The notes: generated by a model from the letters alone, not told the origin. A stretch of 64,000 nt of DNA from Chaunax sp. Z400 (GCA_037577475.1 CM075188.1:13081501-13145500); one strand, 5' to 3'. Positions 21,513 through 33,710 are shown, counted from the first letter of the stretch. Program-made: numbers and translations.

Positions 21513-23819
21513 GGGAGAGCTCAATGGCGGCTCTTGGCAGAGCAAAGCTCCCTTCTCCCTGGTTGCTAACATCAGGGGACCAGCCAGGCATGTAATGGAA
21601 AGTTTTGAGATTTAGAGGAGCAGCTTGCTAAATACGACCCCCTGATGTACTGCCTTAGATGGCTCCTATTGTAAGAACGTTACTGAAACAGGTCATCGTG
21701 ATAACTTTTATGGGCCTAAGAAAAATGCTGTGGTTGCTCCTAAAGCAGGAAAACCAGCAGAAGATTTTATGATGTACGAGTCTGTTTTGTATTTGGGTTA
21801 CTCCGAGCACAGGAATGCTGATTGTAGCCAGAGGTAGAACTGATGTTCGTTTAGGGTTTTGGATAAGTCTGATCATTAGAACAAACATTGAGCTCAGGTG
21901 TAAGCCAAATGAAAAGTTGTTTATCATCTCAGAGTAAAGGTTAAATTCCGGACAAAAGATGGAAAGCAGATGCAGAGTGTGGAGTCTCCTCAGTTTTAAT
22001 GGTGTCTGACTGCTGCGGGTCATTTTGAGCAGATGTGTTGTAGCAACAGAGAACTTGTTGATCCTCTGGCTACATGTGTGTGATGATTTCCATTTATGTG
22101 TCTATGAATGCTTTTGGTGTATGTGAGGAAAATGTCTGTTTCAGTCCTAAGAAAGCTAAAGGGTGAGAAATGCACTTGTGCTGTCAACATCTGTAGCGTA
22201 GAACTAGCTTGGCTAAAGAGCAAAACACTAATTAAAAACAGGCAGCCTGTGTAGCATCTAGTTTATGCAGATTCACATGCGCAAACTTTCACAAACTTTC
22301 ATACTCTCTTGCGTCTTTAAATCTCCCTAGGTTCGCATCCTTGTCCATATTTGCACTCGGATGTGTGCTCCTCTGTTACTCATCTGTGCTGCAGATTAAT
22401 TTTTCAGAGCCTTGCCTCTGTCAGTGAGAGGAGCAGGAGGAGGAGTTGGAGAAAGAGGAGGAGGAGGCTTGCAGTCGTCTGGGTCTTGAAAGGGCTTGCC
22501 AGCTTGCACAGGTGGCATTTTGTCTGGACTCTGCCCAGGGAGTGAGGGAGAGCACAGACATGGGAGGATGGCAGAGGGGAGAGGAAGGAGGCACAGGGAC
22601 ACACAGCATTTGAATTTATATATAATTGTTCAATTAATTGATTCACTGGTTTAACATTTAGAGTTGGTTTAATTTTTAATGTGGAAACCATCATAAAACC
22701 CTAACCTTTCCGATTGATTTGGACTTTGAATAAAGACCCGTACATGGAGGTACCACATTGCCTCTCCTGGAATAGATGAATAAGGGTGAATGGAAGGCAT
22801 GTGTGCCTCACTGTTGAAGTCTGTAAAGTGAAAATTGCAATCAAATCGTAATAGTTTGAACACAACAAATGATGCACTCCTTGTTTTTGTCTTGTCGTCA
22901 TGAAGTGTTTAATTTTTTGTGTACAAGCACTGCCAAATTTGCACATTTGAACAGTGGTTTGGCTCCTCTAAGTATTTACTCTCCTCTCTGAGATGCTGGC
23001 AGGTGGACTGGGTTGTTATTAAGAGTTGTTATTTCATCTGGCTTTTTGATTACAGCTCTGACCAAGCTGACAGACTGCAACCCCACGACAAACAGCATGC
23101 AAACGATTCTCATACGTGAGCATGCATCTGTGCTGTGATACACAGATATACATATACACACAAACAGATATATATGCACCACGCACACATGAACACATGC
23201 CGTACGTGGGGGAGTGACACACATACACAAGCAAATACTGGCACAGCCGCTCCTCAATTTGTCACATAGTGCTACGGCATTAGAAATTTACACCTCACAC
23301 TTGACATACCCCATGCACCCCAACACACACACACACACATACATACGCGCACACACTTTTTACCCACACATGAAAACACTCTCTGTATTCCAGATTTTTT
23401 TTTCCTTTTGGCTGTTTAAAAACAAGAACCCTGCAGGGAGTGACGTGGGAAGGTGGAGTCGTGGAGGGGTGTCGGGTAGAGCATCAGACTGACGTTTGAC
23501 ATACCAGCTGTCACCACTACTGCATCTGCTCCAGCCTTACTTCTCTTTCTGATGACATCAGTGTGAGTGGTGTTCTTGAAGTAGAACCCATCTGGTGTGT
23601 GTGTGTGTGGCAGAGCTGGTGCCATTCTGACTGGGACACTAGTAGTTTTGGGAGGGCGTTGCTGGCCGACAGCCACTAACCAGTGATCTACTGTACATCA
23701 CCGCTCACTCCACTCACACACAAACACACCTACACACAAACAATGCAAATGCAAGTACAGTGAAATTTTGTGTGGCTTCTCTCCAGTGCAGATAAAAGAA
23801 TAGAACAGGTAACAGCAGG

Positions 23820-24020
23820 AAAAAAAAGGAAAAAAAAGAAAATCAAAGCAAAAAATAAAATATAAAAACAGTCAGTGCAAGATAAATATAAGGTGCTAGG
23901 TTACTGTACAGAATGATCAGTTAAATAAACCTATTTACAGATATGGAATGAGGTAGCAGTCTTTATGGGTGGAGATATCTGGTTTTTGATACACTTGATG
24001 TTGATTGCCCAGCCCTACCT
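23820..24020. repeat. Possible decayed interspersed repeat
   Basis: An A-rich stretch (23819-23870) followed by sequence ending TTGCCCAGCCCTA at about 24006-24018. That end is the complement of TAGGGCTGGGCAA, the terminus of a common fish hAT-type MITE family (from memory). The opposite terminus was not located. Confidence 0.3.
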
Positions 24021-24774
24021 TTACCTCTTCATGCTGTGAAATCCTACAAATCAGATGACCTGAGAATAAAAAATAACTGCTTCTTTAATTTGTCCACAGT
24101 AAGGTCATTGGTTATTTTCAGAAACTGAGTAAAAACTTCTGGAAAGAGTCTTTTTTGCACCTTTTTTGAGCACCAAGTTAAGTCCCGTCTAGTTCTATTA
24201 TATTCGAGAGACAGCAGACATTTCTGTGTCACACGGTGACTTACATCAAAATGTTGTCGAAGGATAAATAGTACTGCAGGTAAGAGGATGAAGATGTATT
24301 TTTGATTTGGACATGACCTGTCCCTTTTAGTCAGACGTCTCATTTCAAAGAATCAACATGGAGGACTGAAACTATGACGTGGGGTGCTGTTTGTCATTAA
24401 GCAAGCTTCATGTAGTTTGATGCCTCACAGCGGAGAAAACAGTCTTAAAAATGTTGCTTGTTTTAATATCCTGAAGCTTGTTTGGATTACAGGCTGTCAG
24501 TCAACAGCAGCTGTGTACGTCTACATACGAACAGGGTAGACTCTTAAAGTCTCTTCATTCAGACTGTATCACTCTGGTTGACAGTGTTAATGGTGTGTTA
24601 ATTCCACACATCAGGCGACTGAAAAGCTTCATTTCACAGAGCAGTTTGGATAATCGAGCTTTGAAAAATAAACCAGTTTCTGCTCTATTTGCATCCTTTT
24701 CTCTTTCTTCCCTTCGGTTTTAAGCCTCCTGCACATTAAGCTCTCCCTCTCTTAATTTCACTCTTTTCCTGCAG

Positions 24775-24873
24775 GATGAATGTCGCAACTTCATGAAGGT
24801 GCTGCTCAGCAGACAGGGAGGCCTGTTTGTGTGTGGGACCAACGCCTTCAACCCACTATGTGCCAACTATACT
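24775..24873 (+). CDS. sema6b: Semaphorin 6B, sema-domain exon 3 of window
   Basis: A 99-base exon, phase 0 both ends; acceptor TTCCTGCAG, donor GTAAGT. It encodes 33 residues with the semaphorin signature FVCGTNAFNP and two further Cys. The last residues, NYT, form an N-glycosylation sequon at the position of NYS in human SEMA6B. Confidence 0.95.
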
Positions 24874-26116
24874 GTAAGTAAAGACTGCATGCTCAGAGCT
24901 ACCAGTACAGCTGTACCTGCCCCAAACCTGTGATGACATCAATATAAAGTCCTGATGATTGTTTCAGTGTAATTGATATACTGTACGCCTTATGTATTTT
25001 CTCCAGGGCTTATTTATCCTTGTTGTCTGTCTTGTTTTCCTGACAAACAGCAGATGTTTTTTCTCTATGGCCAAACTTTGTGCCGATCTTGTTATGAGTG
25101 AGAGTCAGATAATCACAATGAACACAAAGAATGTAGAAGAGGAAACGTCATGTGACTTATTTGACGGGTTGGATTTGTGATTTATTTTGCGAGTGGTTAA
25201 GAAATCGTAACGTAAAGTATACTCTCAGTGTTGACTGCCACGGTTCAAACAGTTTAACACAGTATAGTCTGCATATTTCCTCAACTCTGTCCAAAATATC
25301 TTAACCAGAGTCTGAAGCTATGAACCCTCCACCATGCAGCTGATTGTGCTCCACTTCCCAACCAATACTTGCCTCATTCAAAGGCAGTAGCAATTTCAAA
25401 ACTTATGGGAGAAAAACTGCATATAAACATTACTCATTGACTCGACTGATATCAAATCATTCCGGAGTTTTAAATGATGGTTGAAGGCAGAGTTGAGCTG
25501 GAGATATAGGAGAGAAAAAAAATCTGTTAACGATCAAAGCCTTTTTTCGATAAGTGTTATTTTCAGTCTCTCACGTTTCAAACATAGCGGAACAGTGGAA
25601 CAGTGAGATGTACATGGCCCGTTATTTGTCAGCCACTAATGACATTCTGCAACAGTGTATAACACACCTGTCTGTACCTGATAGGCTGTCTGTTTCTCTG
25701 GGGACTAGTTAGTGATGCTAGCTTCTGTTTTATTTATAGCTGGTCTTTAATGAAATGACACCTACAGTACGAATTTCAGCTGCTGATGAGAATTAGACTC
25801 CGCAGTTGAAATAGTTTGCTTATGGCTAAGTGTGTGTGTTCATTATTGATGTGTTTAGAGATTTTACTGTGTATGCATGCATACATGTTTTTGGTTAAGT
25901 GAAAAAAACTTGTGTGTGACATCGTGTGGGTGTATGTATGTGTGTGTTTGACTGTTTTATTTATGCATGAGAAAGTGTCTCTCTTGTTGTAGCTGTGCCT
26001 AATTACCACCAATGAATCATTAGTTTGCACTTAGGGTAACAATCTGTAATTTGGTGCTTGTTTTCATGATCCGCTGTAGATTCATTTGCATTGTTTGGAG
26101 CTTTCTGATGAATGCT

Positions 26117-26150
<34 letters not shown>

Positions 26151-26187
26151 TGCGTGTGCGTGTGTGTGTGTGTGTGTGGTCTAACAG
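24874..26187 (+). other. Intron (1.3 kb)
   Basis: Nothing recognised apart from the compound (TC)n(TG)n tract at its 3' end, which reaches almost to the splice acceptor. Confidence 0.85.
26116..26179 (+). repeat. Compound (TC)n(TG)n microsatellite next to a splice acceptor
   Basis: About eight TC units then about 20 TG units with CG interruptions. The repeat ends eight bases before the sema6b exon at 26188, taking the place of the usual polypyrimidine tract. Confidence 0.95.
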
Positions 26188-26278
26188 GGAGACACTCTAG
26201 AGATGGTAGGAGACACTGTCAGTGGTATGGCGAGATGCCCTTATGACCCCAAACACGCCAATGTAGCTCTGTTTGCAG
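26188..26278 (+). CDS. sema6b: Semaphorin 6B, sema-domain exon 4 of window
   Basis: A 91-base exon, starts phase 0, ends phase 1; acceptor CTAACAG, donor GTAAGA. It encodes GDTLEMVGDTVSGMARCPYD and then PKHANVALFA. SGMARCPYD is a hallmark of class 6 semaphorins; the Cys is a sema-fold disulfide residue. Confidence 0.95.
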
Positions 26279-26624
26279 GTAAGACCTACCTATTGTTTTA
26301 ATCTTTAATCATGAACACCATTCCTCCAGCATGGAAGAGATTTTTGATCCTTGAGCTTTCAACAAACTTTCATTCATCATCATATTTAGAGTCTTAAGTA
26401 TAATCACGTCAAAATTATAGTGTACCAACAGCTGCAAGGATCCATTACTATTCAGTTATCATCAAATTACTTAGTAAAAAATGCTTTTTTTCATTTTTGC
26501 AATTACACTTTTGAGTGGTTCGTTGTTTATGAGGCAGGACTTAGATAATGTAGCAATGTTCACTCTAACCTAATTATTTGAAATGACTCTACTGCTTTCT
26601 CGTGTTTCTGTTTGTGTGTTTCAG

Positions 26625-26744
26625 AGGGGAATCTGTTTACAGCCACAGTGACAGACTTCCTGGCCATTGACGCTGTGATCTACCGTAGCCTTGGGGACAG
26701 TCCCGCTCTTCGCACCATCAAGCACGACTCCAAGTGGTTCAGAG
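26625..26744 (+). CDS. sema6b: Semaphorin 6B, sema-domain exon 5 of window
   Basis: A 120-base exon, enters with two bases of a split Glu codon and leaves in phase 1; acceptor GTGTTTCAG, donor GTACCC. It encodes the class-6 block FTATVTDFLAIDAVIYRSLG followed by DSPALRTIKHDSKWFR, nearly unchanged from human SEMA6B as remembered. The donor's +4 to +6 positions are weaker than consensus. Confidence 0.95.
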
Positions 26745-27408
26745 GTACCCATAGACATGTTCCAGTGTGTGTTTGTGCGTCTGTGTGCCTGTTTTAGTTT
26801 GTTTGTTTGTGTTTTAACACACAGTAAGTGCACAATCACAAAGTGCACCTGCATGCTGTCGATGCATCGGTCTGATGTTTTGAATGTGTGTCCACATCAC
26901 TTAGCAGCATGCAGAATCGATGCATGCGTCAGCAGCAGACGGCTGAGTCAGCAGCTTGACAGCCCCGTGTTCAAGTCTCTGGACACAAGGCTGTCAAACT
27001 GATGTCAAACTGGATCCTGACAGATTGGGCCATCCACATCCGGGTCAAACCAAACGATGACGAAGGGACAGTAAAAATAATACACAATATCAGACACATC
27101 CGTTCTAGCTGGTCCCGGATGCAATAGAGCCAAATAGTTCTCAAGAGCATCAGGGAGTCATAATGTGCTTATTGTTTGGCGTGAAATCCCCTTTCACCGT
27201 ATAATGAAATTAAGCATGGCCTATGCCTCTTTCTCACTGCCCTCATCTTGCCCCGATGCCGTGGGAGTGAATGATGCATTTGCAAATGGAGACACTGTTT
27301 GCTGTATGCTTTCTCATAGTTCATCTATATTTAATTAAGCTCTCTCTCTCTCTCTTCACAAATCTCTCCTATACACTTTCTCCATCTTCTCTCACGTTTT
27401 CACTCTAG
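26745..27408 (+). other. Intron (0.66 kb)
   Basis: No feature recognised except several TGTTTGT-type words near the donor and a (CT)n stretch at about 27341-27356. Confidence 0.8.
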
Positions 27409-27497
27409 AGCCATATTTTGTCAGTGCTGTGGAGTGGGGACCTCACATCTACTTCTTCTTCAGAGAGATAGCCATGGAGTTCAATTACCTGGAGAAG
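27409..27497 (+). CDS. sema6b: Semaphorin 6B, sema-domain exon 6 of window
   Basis: An 89-base exon; acceptor CACTCTAG, donor GTATGA, ends phase 0. It encodes PYFVSAVEWGPHIYFFFREI followed by AMEFNYLEK. The AVEW and AMEFNYLEK words match SEMA6B and differ from the AVDY and AVEYN forms of SEMA6A/6D, one of the main reasons for the 6B assignment. Confidence 0.95.
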
Positions 27498-28375
27498 GTA
27501 TGAACTTTGTTCTGATGAAAACATGTCCGCCATACCCTCTGAACTGTCAGCATTCACAGAGGAGCCACTGGCCCATCAGAGCACCGTTTAAAAAGACTAT
27601 AGTGAAATATACTGTATGTCATAATATGCCATTACAATGCAACTACATGGAAGGAGATGCCAGTATAATATGTCCCTGCTGCTGTTATTTGGATACAATA
27701 TCAATACTTTTTTCACTGCTGCACTGACCTTTCATCCTCATATTTGTTTGTCTGCATATCTAATTCAACAAATCACAGTCTGAGCAAACAACTCATGTCA
27801 GTATTAATCTGAGAAAAGCTTTTTCAGAGCAACTTTGTATATTTCCTGCCCTTAACAGAACTGAGGATACATATCAATGAAAAAATATTAGCATCATAAA
27901 ACTCATTTCTCTGAAAAATTAGCTACAGTATTCACAATTGTGGAAACGTGTTCGCTTGAGGTCTCCAGCTTTGATATGTTTACAGAGAGCAGAGTAAATG
28001 GATACTTTAACAGCATCACTACTGTGTGGATGAGGGTGTTCAAAGAAGCAATTTTTAGATGCACTGACATTTTCATGAATAATTGATTAGAAATCTACCA
28101 TTATAAAACAATGATCTGTCAAAACAGGGTTTCCGCTTAGCAAATAGCATGCAAATGATTCTGCAGAGATGGCCCTCGAGTTAAAAAGATTTATTAATTA
28201 TCCCTTTTTGAAGATGAAACCCAAAGCTTGGGAAATATATCCTAACTCTCCAGTTAATCATTGAAGTAATTTGTGAGCTGTGCTCATACACGTATACTGT
28301 CAATATGCTGTAAATATATCATATTATAACCTATTCTATGACTTCATCTGCTTCTACATGCCTGGTTACTCAAAG
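27498..28375 (+). other. Intron (0.88 kb)
   Basis: Nothing recognised beyond ordinary AT-rich intron sequence. Confidence 0.8.
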
Positions 28376-28593
28376 GTGGTGGTGTCACGTGTGGCTCGGG
28401 TGTGTAAACGTGACCAAGGTGGGTCTCAGCGCGTTCTGGAGAAGCAGTGGACATCGTTCCTGAAGGCCCGTCTGAACTGCTCTATCCCTGGTGATTCCCA
28501 CTTCTACTTTAACCTGCTCCACTCCACCAGCCCCATCATCAGGATGCACGGCAGGGACATCATCCTGGGGGTATTCTCCACTCCAGCCAACAG
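28376..28593 (+). CDS. sema6b: Semaphorin 6B, sema-domain exon 7 of window
   Basis: The largest exon, 218 bases, starts phase 0 and ends phase 2. It encodes VVVSRVARVCK, then the very conserved VLEKQWTSFLKARLNC and PGDSHFYFN blocks, then IIRMHGRDIILGVFSTPANS. LNCS is an N-glycosylation sequon. VVVSRVARVCK supports 6B over 6A/6D. The acceptor reads CAAAG rather than CAG with a poor pyrimidine tract, but frame and homology fix the boundary. Confidence 0.95.
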
Positions 28594-28689
28594 GTACAAC
28601 ATAGAGATAATAGCACATACCTGTAAACAATCTACAAATCATTCAAATATGCCTTTATTTCCCTCTTGAAAATATGCACACAAAATCTG

Positions 28690-29590
28690 TGGTTCCCAAT
28701 TTTTTTTGACAGTATCCCCAAAGCCCTGTTTAGTACACCGTCATCAGCACTGCCACCTGTTTTGAACTGATCCATTACCTTTAGCAAACTGTTTCTGCTT
28801 TCTATCCATTTCTTTTATCCATATTTCAACTGTTATTTATATTTCAACATTATTTTATGAAAAACATTCATTCATTACTTTTAGCTAACTGTTTCCACCA
28901 CACCAGAGATATTCCACTAGTTCAGAGATAGTCCATCCTCACAACCTCTGGATTGTGTAGTGGTTGCTCACAAAGTAGTCCAAAATGAATGGGTGTCAAA
29001 GGAGCTGAAGGCCCATAATGTATGCTATTACATTGGCCAGATCTATATTTGGCTGTCAAAACTAAGGTCCTCCTGGTCCTCCTTTAGATATCAATTCACA
29101 CTTTTATTGCAAAAACATCTGTAGACTCCGGGCAACTTCGAGGAACAGTTTCCTGTCACAATCAATTGTAAATCCTTAACTGACCAATCAACTTACTTTA
29201 GCAGAATACTAGAGTTTTTTGGGCAAAGCCGCCCTCTCTGTAAGAAAAATGAAAGGACATTAGTATTCTTTCATTTAATAATAATAATAATTGATACTAT
29301 ATTTGCACAAACAAAAATGAAATTTGGGCTATTTTGTCTAGAAGTAGTTGAAAATAATTATTTTAGCCTTTTTACTCCATTCACTCCCATTCATTGAGGA
29401 GTCCTTTATGAGCGCACTCTAGGGGAATTGCTTAGGGAGCGAACAGTCTGTCTTCTTGAGGAGCTGTGACCACATATCCATTACTTTTAGCTAACTTTTC
29501 CCACTATGTATCTGTTACTTTTAGTCAGCTCTTTCAACCGTATCCATTAATCTCAGCAAAGAATTTGAACTGTTTAGGAATTGTACCCAC
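28690..29590. repeat. Dispersed fish repeat with TCCATTACTTTTAGCTAACT units, interrupted
   Basis: It starts GTGGTTCCCAATTTTTTTT, a hAT-like end, and carries diverged copies of an approximately 30-base unit CCATTACTTTTAGCTAACTGTTT at 28770-28905 and 29475-29560. About 570 bases of different sequence (28905-29475) separate the two blocks and may be a second insertion. The family is recalled from other fish introns; boundaries are approximate. Confidence 0.45.
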
Positions 29591-30359
29591 TACTCTCAAT
29601 TAATACTCAACCTGCCTGCCTTTGAATAGGAAGCTTTATTTGTGTCTACAAATGTGTGACTTTGAGGGCTGACGTGGAGGATTTCAACCCATTTCCTCTC
29701 TGGAAAGAAAGATTCAAGCATACTGAGAGCATTGTATGTATGTTGTAAACAGACATAAAAATGCACCTCCATACTTCCATGGAGACTGAGATAGACAACC
29801 AGTGTGAAGCATTGGTTCGCCTTGAAAATTGAGTAGATCACCATCATTTGTTCCTTTACCTATGAATTAGACAGAGCCAGGCTTTCTAAAGGCCAAGCAA
29901 AGCTCCGGAAAAATGAGCGTGGCAGCACAAATAGCAAGACTGTGGATACAGACTAATTTAAGACACATGGAACGCTTTCAGTGAGGACATGAGGGTAATT
30001 TGTGGAAAGACAAGATTAAATTGAAAGAAGGTGAGAGCAGAGGAGAGGAGAGCTACTGCCTGTTAAATGGAGGACTTTTGGAGACGGAGGGTTTCTACAT
30101 GAGCCAAAGACAACATAAATTGTAAACCAGAGAAATTGAACATAAGAGACAGACATGTGCCAAAAATATTTATGTGAGCTACACATATACACACTATACC
30201 TCTGATTCTTTTCTTGCATAAAATATAATTTTGTTTCTACATCATGGAGACGCTAATGTTCTACAGTGATACATTTTTAATCATAGTATTATTGATTCCT
30301 ATGTCTCTTTCCTAACACAGCAATATTGGGCTTTGTTTAAAGCATTAACTAAATGCTGC

Positions 30360-30730
30360 TTTTTACCTCTGCCAAGCAGGTAATGTGGTCACCGACATTG
30401 ATTTGTTTGTTTGTTTGTCTGTTAGAAAGACTATACCCAAAAACTGCTTTCATGAAACTTGATGGCAGGGTTGGGCATATGACAAGGAAGAACCCATTAA
30501 ATTGGATCTGAGTGAAGTGGATCTGGATAAAGGGACGGATTCGGGAATTTTTTTTCCCTTCGTTGAACATTGCAAGAAGACTTTTTGGGCCATTTTTGTC
30601 AACACATTAAATACTTGACATATTATCATGAAACTGTGTGGAGGGGTATCATCAAATTTTGGAGTGGATCTGGACAAATGGACAGATCCATGAATTTCTG
30701 TCAGTTCCATATAGATGGCGAGATATGGCT
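30360..30730 (+). repeat. Dispersed repeat (CTCTGCCAAG…ATGAAACTTGATGG family)
   Basis: It opens CCTCTGCCAAGCAGGTAATG, then a (GTTT)n tract, AAAAACTGCTTTCATGAAACT, AAGGAAGAACCCATTAAATT and a run of GGATCTGGA words. The same order occurs reverse-complemented at 63845 to the window end. It is a widespread fish family of MITE-like appearance with no coding capacity seen. Confidence 0.6.
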
Positions 30731-31500
30731 GTTTATTTGATCAATTACGCATTATGTATGTATGTATATATGTACGTATGTGTCTACATTTTTGTTTAGT
30801 TTTTCTTATTTACTTTTTTATTTAGTGCCCTTCTAGTTTAGACCTGTTTTTTAACATTAGTAAGAAATATATATTACAGAGGGACACTGAAGTGTGCATG
30901 TATGTGGCAACATTTTCCATTTAATCTTCAAGATACACAAGGATAAACATACTTTGCACAGTTTGAAATGATGTATTGCTAAAGTACATTGCAGTCTAAG
31001 AGGCTCAAGTCATGGAAAAGTATTCAGTAGCCGATAAGTTTTCTTTGATTTCCCCCACATCTAACACTGAATGGCCCTTAAACCCCTTACTGTGTCTGGT
31101 CGTGCAAACACATTGAAGTGAACATGAACAAAATCGTTGCCACTGGCTGCTATTTGTCCCTGGTCTGGAATCAATACAGTCTCTCACTTAAACACTGCCA
31201 GCAGCATAATATTACCTGTCCCAGTATAATATTATCTGTAGTTTTTCCACAAAGTTGCATGACAGTGGACTCTGGACCTCCTGTGAAGAGTCAGAAAAAG
31301 AGAGAGAACGAACAAGCAAATGTGACAGGAGAGAAGACACGGTGGAGAATAAAGAGGCAGACAGAGAACAAGAGGAAGAGAGGCAGCAGAGAAACTCAAG
31401 GGCGAGGAAGTCAATAATGGACAACACGTGCAACCTTGCTCCCTGAGATCAAAAACTGTTTTTGTTACACTGCAAGAAGGGACCACTGCGCGCACACAGA

Positions 31501-31501
<1 letters not shown>

Positions 31502-31577
<76 letters not shown>
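31502..31577. repeat. (CA)n microsatellite
   Basis: About 38 uninterrupted CA units. Confidence 0.97.
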
Positions 31578-31581
<4 letters not shown>

Positions 31582-33004
31582 GATGGTTCCCAGATAACAG
31601 CATTTACAGCATACACACAGGAGAACAACCTGAGCTCATACCCCTGTGTGGGTAAACTGCCACTGGGTCTTATTTTAAATAACTGCCAGCTGAGAGAGAA
31701 AAAAAAGAGAGGTTTTGATGTATGGATAAGGATATGTGTGATGGAGGAAAATGAACACAAAGAGAAAGTGAGGTGTGAGCTGGTTTACAAAACTCACACT
31801 GGCCCCATGTGGCCCACTGCGCCACACTGGCTAAGTGCTTGCCAGACAAATTGCTTTGGCTGGCAGCATGTACTGAAAACAGCATGAAGCAGAACCTGGG
31901 AGTGGAGGAAGAGGTATTCTATCCTGCCATTTGGCACTATGCAGTTTATATGGGACTCTTGGATGGGATTAACAAGATGAAGTCGAGGTTTTACTGGGCC
32001 CTCCTGGAGTCTCCCCCGGACACTCTGAAGTTGCTCATTATCTCCTGCATACTCCTGGGATGATTTTACAGCCACATACCAGCTCCTCAACTGTTAAGGA
32101 GTTTGTAAGATGCTTCGGTCTGTGCTTCCGTATATAATCGTATAAAATCGTCCCCCAGTTGTCAGTTCCTTTGTGGATCCACCTCTGAAGCCCCAGGCAC
32201 TTCCTCTCAAAGAGGGATGAAAGAAGTGTTTGGATTTCCTGCTAAGAACCTCCTGCACTCATACTCCTAATGTTCAAGAGGTCAAGGATGCTTAAGGAGT
32301 AATAGCAAAGTTGAAAGAAAAAGAATACGAGCATGTAATGTTTAGGAGACGAAAGCAAATACTTCTGGCCTCATTTAGCAACTTAAATAAATTGGTATAT
32401 GTGGAAAGAACAGCAGATAGATGTCAAACGAAGGCTCACCATCATCATGGAGCAAAGGACCAGTACAGAAACCAAACAGTTCTGATTATTTCTTAGCTGT
32501 TGTTTTGGCAGCTGGGTTTGTCTATTACTGTTGGAGTAGACTGACATGGGCTTATTAGGTGTAATGGAGCCACAGAGGAATGCGGTGAAAACATCCAATG
32601 CAAAGTGAAGTAAATGTAGTGCATCCTTAAAGCAAGAGTCCATGTTTGGTTTTGGCTGTAAAGAATCCCATGTGACAGGGTCAGAGAGCAGAATGTCCCT
32701 CTGGGAAAAACACAGCAGAGGAGGGGGAAAAGAGGAGGACAAGGAGCAGGAGGAGAGCAGGTTTACAGTGCCAGAAAAAGTGTGATACAGGGGAGGATGC
32801 ACAGTTGTTCAAGCTATCCCCAGGCATACACTAGTAGAGAAGGCAGTGGAGTACAGAGTTTGGCTTCTAGCTAGAGCTTTAGAAATGGATGTAGTTTTTG
32901 AGATGGAAAGAGTTTCACAATTAAGGCTTAAGTTGAAAGGGTTCAATATGAAACATTTCGTACAGACATGAGAGGGATATTGATCTTCTCATTCAACTCT
33001 TGGT

Positions 33005-33045
33005 TAGTTAAGCAAATCTCCCAAAATGTCAAACTATTCCTATAA
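33005..33045 (+). repeat. Fragment of fish repeat ending CCCAAAATGTCAAACTATTCCT
   Basis: The words TCTCCCAAAATGTCAAACTATTCC match the terminus of a very common fish intronic repeat; a longer diverged copy is at 38120-38455. Confidence 0.4.
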
Positions 33046-33399
33046 AATGCCAACTGATCCTTATTCTACTGAATAAATGAAATACCATTTGAGCTGGTTG
33101 GTCATCAAATTAGTACAAGGGTACAGTTTGTCCATTACCAGGTTTATTCCATCACGGAGATCAAATTGTTGATCTGATTTTAAAAAAACAACAACAAAGT
33201 TTGTCAGGCTCTATATCAAATTTGGTTGAAAACAAGTCAAGTCAATCAGTAAAATCAACAAAACCAAAAGCCTTGAATAGAAAAAAACTGTTACTGTAAA
33301 AACAATAGTGTATAGTAGAGAAGTAGACTAAGTATACTGGATGTCTGACCTTTAAGCATAAAAACATTTGAACCTAAATTATAATTAATTGATAACATA

Positions 33400-33710
33400 T
33401 TTAATTTTGGGGGCGGCTGGTACAGCCTGCAGACTCGGATAGGAGGGGCAGTGACTTGGCCACCGCTGCCGGCCTGCCAACCAGAGAGCGTTGAGGACAA
33501 AGGCCAAAACACTCGGTGAAGGTTGGGCACCTCCTGAAGACCCCGTCCCAGACCAACACATCCAGAAGAAGTAACCAGCTACAACCAGTCTTGTCCTTTT
33601 CTTCATCTCCTCCTCCTCCGTCGTGTGTATTTGAGGGATGTGTTATTCCGAGCTGTCAGTTAGCTTGTTAAACAGTGAGGGAGTGCTCGTGCCTCGACAG
33701 CAGCTTTCTT
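33400..33710. other. GC-richer block of unknown nature
   Basis: This stretch is clearly richer in G+C than the AT-rich intron around it, with CpG-containing words. The open frames on the minus strand (33291-33606) show no known domain. It could be an interspersed repeat, an intronic promoter or an enhancer. Confidence 0.3.

Larger units (their letters stand above)
15454..24774 (+). other. Long intron (9.3 kb) of sema6b
   Basis: No additional exon is needed: the exons on both sides join in phase 0 and match the family without a gap. It contains the nested SINE/hAT insertion (15985-17256), (CA)n at 17852-17876, a purine-rich tract at 18229-18317, a C-run near 18607-18618, and the large (GT)n at 21397-21512. 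Confidence 0.85.

Noticed and set aside
21316..21591. His-Thr-rich minus-strand frames
   Set aside because: Direct translation of the (GT)n microsatellite.
24044..24343. 99-codon minus-strand frame
   Set aside because: Looks protein-like in places but matches no family I know and lies next to a probable repeat end.
26612..27002. Extended plus-strand frames around sema6b exon 5
   Set aside because: They run through the splice donor; homology and GT-AG boundaries limit the coding part to 26625-26744.
31428..31887. Long plus-strand frame with His-Thr repeats
   Set aside because: It crosses the (CA)n microsatellite; no domain and not in line with semaphorin exons.
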